This document shows positions 61,836-64,000 of a DNA stretch of 64,000 bases, in pieces (position 1 is the first letter of the stretch; every line of letters starts with the position of its first letter). The position numbers and the translations under genes are program-made. Origin of the DNA: Geomonas limicola (GTDB lineage Bacteria > Desulfobacterota > Desulfuromonadia > Geobacterales > Geobacteraceae); contig NZ_BLXZ01000002.1 of the NCBI RefSeq assembly GCF_014193675.1, forward strand, positions 372,001 through 436,000. The letters run 5' to 3'. The notes under the pieces were generated by a model, which searched no databases, was not told the origin of the DNA, and saw nothing but the letters and a program-made list of their open reading frames with translations.

Positions 61836-62843
61836 TTAGACCCCTTCGGCTTTCAGGTTCCGGGTCATCAGTTCCAGCACCGCCTGGCGGGCGGGCTTGT
61901 CCTGGTAGAGCATCTGGTACATCTGGTTGATGATGGGCATCTCCACCCCCATCTTCTGGGCCAGGTTATAGGCGGATTCGGTGGTCTTCACCCCTTCGGC
62001 GACCATGCGCATCTCGCCCAGGATCTCGGTGAGCTGGCGTCCCTGGCCGATCTGGATCCCGACGCTGCGGTTACGGGAGAGGTCGCCGGTGCAGGTGAGC
62101 ACCAGGTCTCCCATGCCGGCGAGCCCCGCAAAGGTGCTGGCCTGCGCACCCATGGCGAGCCCCAGCCGGGTCATTTCGGCGAGCCCCCGGGTGATGAGGG
62201 CGGCGCGGGTGTTGTGGCCGAACCCAAGGCCGTCGGAGATCCCGGCCGCGATGGCGATCACGTTCTTGATGGCACCCCCAAGCTCCACACCGACCACGTC
62301 GTCGTTGCGGTAGACGCGGAAGAAGCTCGAGTTGAAGGCCTGCTGCACCCGGTGCGCCACCTCGAGAGAGGCCGCCGCGACGGTGACGGCGGTCGGCATC
62401 TCCTGGGCCACTTCGCGTGCGAAGCTCGGCCCCGAGAGGGCGGCAAAGCGGGCGAAGAGCTCGGGGGGGAGGATTTCGCGGTAGATCTCGGAGACCGTGC
62501 AGAGGGTATCGAGCTCGATCCCCTTGGAGGCGCTCACCAGGACGGCGTCGGGCGGCAGGTAGGGGAGGGAGCTCCCCATCACCCGGCGCACCAGCTGGGA
62601 GGGGACCACGCAGAGCACCATGGTGCAGCCGGTGTAGGCCTCCTCCAGGTCGTTGGTGAAGCGGAGGTTATCGGCGAGCCTGATCCCCGGCAGGTAGAGG
62701 TTGTTCTCGCGGTTTACCCGCATCTCCTGCACGAGCTCCGGTTCGTAGGCCCACAGCGTTACCGCGTGCCCTTTCTTGGCAAGAAGATCGGCCAGGGTGG
62801 TTCCCCAGCTCCCGGCACCTATGACGGCGATGATTTCTGACAT
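61836..62843 (-). CDS. gpsA: NAD(P)H-dependent glycerol-3-phosphate dehydrogenase
   Basis: 335 residues, the standard length. N-terminal Rossmann motif 'VIGAGSWGTTLADLLAKKGH', then 'SASKGIELDTL', 'ALSGPSFAREVAQ' and the catalytic 'GAIKNVIAIAAGISDGLGFGHNTRAALITRGL'. It makes sn-glycerol 3-phosphate for phospholipids. The upstream gene, on the same strand, ends 51 bases before. Confidence 0.97.
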   Translation of the reverse strand: MSEIIAVIGAGSWGTTLADLLAKKGHAVTLWAYEPELVQEMRVNRENNLYLPGIRLADNLRFTNDLEEAYTGCTMVLCVVPSQLVRRVMGSSLPYLPPDAVLVSASKGIELDTLCTVSEIYREILPPELFARFAALSGPSFAREVAQEMPTAVTVAAASLEVAHRVQQAFNSSFFRVYRNDDVVGVELGGAIKNVIAIAAGISDGLGFGHNTRAALITRGLAEMTRLGLAMGAQASTFAGLAGMGDLVLTCTGDLSRNRSVGIQIGQGRQLTEILGEMRMVAEGVKTTESAYNLAQKMGVEMPIINQMYQMLYQDKPARQAVLELMTRNLKAEGV

Positions 62844-62894
62844 GAATGCTCTCTTTTCCGACTGCGCTGGCGCAGGTGTCTGGTGTTGGTGTGG

Positions 62895-64000
62895 TCAGCC
62901 GCGTTCCGCGGCCATGAGGCTCCCGGAGTCGGCGCCGTCCAACGACTGGCCGGCGATCTCCATGCTCTCGAGGGCGAACCCGCGCAAAAAGGGGTGCAGG
63001 TGGTGCGGTAGCCGGTAATCCTCCAGGCTCTGGGCCAGGGCCACCACCTGGGAAACCAGGCTGTGCTCCCGTCCGCAACGGCGCATCAGGTCCGCACTTG
63101 CCAGGAGCCGCTCGCGGATCAGCTCGAGGTGAGGGGTGATGAGCTCGGTACAGAAGCGGGAGAGGATCTCGTCGTGATCCCCGCCCTGGCGGAGTTCCCC
63201 GGCATAGGAGCAGACCCGCTCCCCCTCGATGAACCAGCCGGCGAAGAAGGGATCGGCGAACAGTGTCAGGACGATCTCTTCCCCCTGGCGATAGCTCAGC
63301 CGCGGCTGGGGAGGGAAGGCGGGCCGGTAGGGGAGGGGGGTCAGGTCGACGCCGGCGAACATGCTGCGGCGCAGGTAGAAGTCGGCCGGGAGGTAGCAGA
63401 GATCGCCGCTGTGGTAGAGGGCGTCGCGCAACAGGTCGATGACGTGTTCCGGCGTGACCCGGTGCAGGTCGTCCTGGGCACCGAAGGCGTCAAGCTCGGC
63501 GTCGAACTGCTCTTCGGTGAGGCTGCCGCCCCCCCAGGCGGCCAAAAGGCCGCGCCGCTCGTGGACCTGCAGGTACAGGGCAGCCAGCCGCCCTTCGCCC
63601 ACCCAACGCGCGATCATCAGCGAACGGTAGCCGTCTCCGTCGGGAGGCGTGGCGTAGCCGGCATGAAACGGGAGAAGGGGAGCGGGAGGCGGCTCGGCAA
63701 TCCCCAGGAAACGGAGCCGGCGCAGCGAGCGCTCGGCAACCGGGAAGTTCTCCGGTTTTCCCTCCGTGAGGTAGAGGGAGAGCACCGCGGCCGCCATGGG
63801 GTCGCGCATCCCCCCCAGGGCCGCCAAGGCGGCGAGAACCATGGAGCGGTCCTCATGCCAGAGCATCGCCTCGAGCATGCGGGCCGCGCGCGGGTCCCCA
63901 CCTTCGGCCAGCTCGCGTATCACCACCTGCTGGATCTCGGCGGGGCAGCCGAGAAACTCGTCGAGGAAGGTGACGATGCCGTCTTCACCCAGTTGCAGCG
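62895..64000 (-). CDS. Uncharacterised protein, 5' end outside the window
   Basis: At least 368 residues are visible and the frame stays open to the window edge. The GTG at 63926 is internal. The visible N-terminal part is Ala/Leu-rich and helical, like HEAT-type repeats ('DPRAARMLEAMLWHEDRSMVLAALAALGGMRDP'). The rest (residues after ~150) contains 'CYLPADFYLRR' and 'DPFFAGWFIEGERVC' and matches no family I know. Fifty-one bases before gpsA, so it is likely co-transcribed. Confidence 0.6.
   Translation of the reverse strand, partial: LQLGEDGIVTFLDEFLGCPAEIQQVVIRELAEGGDPRAARMLEAMLWHEDRSMVLAALAALGGMRDPMAAAVLSLYLTEGKPENFPVAERSLRRLRFLGIAEPPPAPLLPFHAGYATPPDGDGYRSLMIARWVGEGRLAALYLQVHERRGLLAAWGGGSLTEEQFDAELDAFGAQDDLHRVTPEHVIDLLRDALYHSGDLCYLPADFYLRRSMFAGVDLTPLPYRPAFPPQPRLSYRQGEEIVLTLFADPFFAGWFIEGERVCSYAGELRQGGDHDEILSRFCTELITPHLELIRERLLASADLMRRCGREHSLVSQVVALAQSLEDYRLPHHLHPFLRGFALESMEIAGQSLDGADSGSLMAAERG

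Noticed and set aside
1..64000. CRISPR arrays, phage, integrase and insertion sequences
   Set aside because: No regularly spaced direct repeats, transposase or integrase motifs were found.

Overview
The window is high-GC chromosomal DNA from a Geobacter-lineage bacterium (Geobacterales, for example Geobacter, Citrifermentans or Geomonas). This is inferred from gene content: cytochrome bd, SelB, an HdrABC-Flox electron-bifurcation cluster, NfnAB, an anaerobic CO dehydrogenase cluster and many hybrid histidine kinases, with GC-rich palindromes scattered between genes. No rRNA, tRNA, CRISPR array, phage or IS element was seen. Genes run off both ends (a MATE transporter at the left, a large uncharacterised protein at the right).

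Layout. 1-8.4 kb: MATE exporter, a CheR-like methyltransferase, a small membrane protein, a HEAT-repeat protein, an HD-GYP protein, radA, dksA and a triple-GAF histidine kinase. 8.4-9.6 kb: a small operon of unknown function that contains a 33-residue peptide gene. 9.8-15.5 kb: a polytopic GT-C-like membrane protein, cydAB and a REC-PAS-kinase-REC hybrid kinase. 15.7-22.8 kb: a CO-oxidation regulon on the minus strand (cooLX fusion, cooU, cooH, cooF, cooS, cooC, cooA), with a perfect CooA-type operator centred at about -41.5 of a predicted promoter. 23.0-29.7 kb: tetR and an RND efflux operon that ends in an unannotated 28-residue membrane peptide. 30.1-35.8 kb: selB and a heterodimeric ABC exporter. 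36.4-43.7 kb: hdrC-hdrB-hdrA-floxD-floxC-floxB-floxA. 43.9-47.3 kb: an EamA transporter and nfnAB. 47.5-49.8 kb: a LysR regulator divergent from a YeiH transporter, then a GIY-YIG protein. 49.9-54.2 kb: hemE, a radical SAM/SPASM protein and an ABC-2 exporter pair. 54.4-61.7 kb: four consecutive histidine kinases. 61.8-64 kb: gpsA and the truncated last gene.

How the genes work together. The centre of the window is a redox hub. CODH (CooS/CooF) would oxidise CO and pass electrons to a CooH-type hydrogenase. HdrABC-Flox and NfnAB can move electrons among NADH, NADPH, ferredoxin and thiol/disulfide carriers. The strongest new proposal is the CO module. It has a CooA whose GTG start yields an N-terminal Pro, a retained axial-type His but no redox-switch Cys, a CooC carrying its own His-rich nickel-binding-like head, a fused CooL-CooX, and no CooM or CooK membrane subunits nearby. 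The best small-gene candidates are the 28-residue peptide behind the efflux genes (AcrZ-like position) and the 33-residue peptide at 9.1-9.2 kb.
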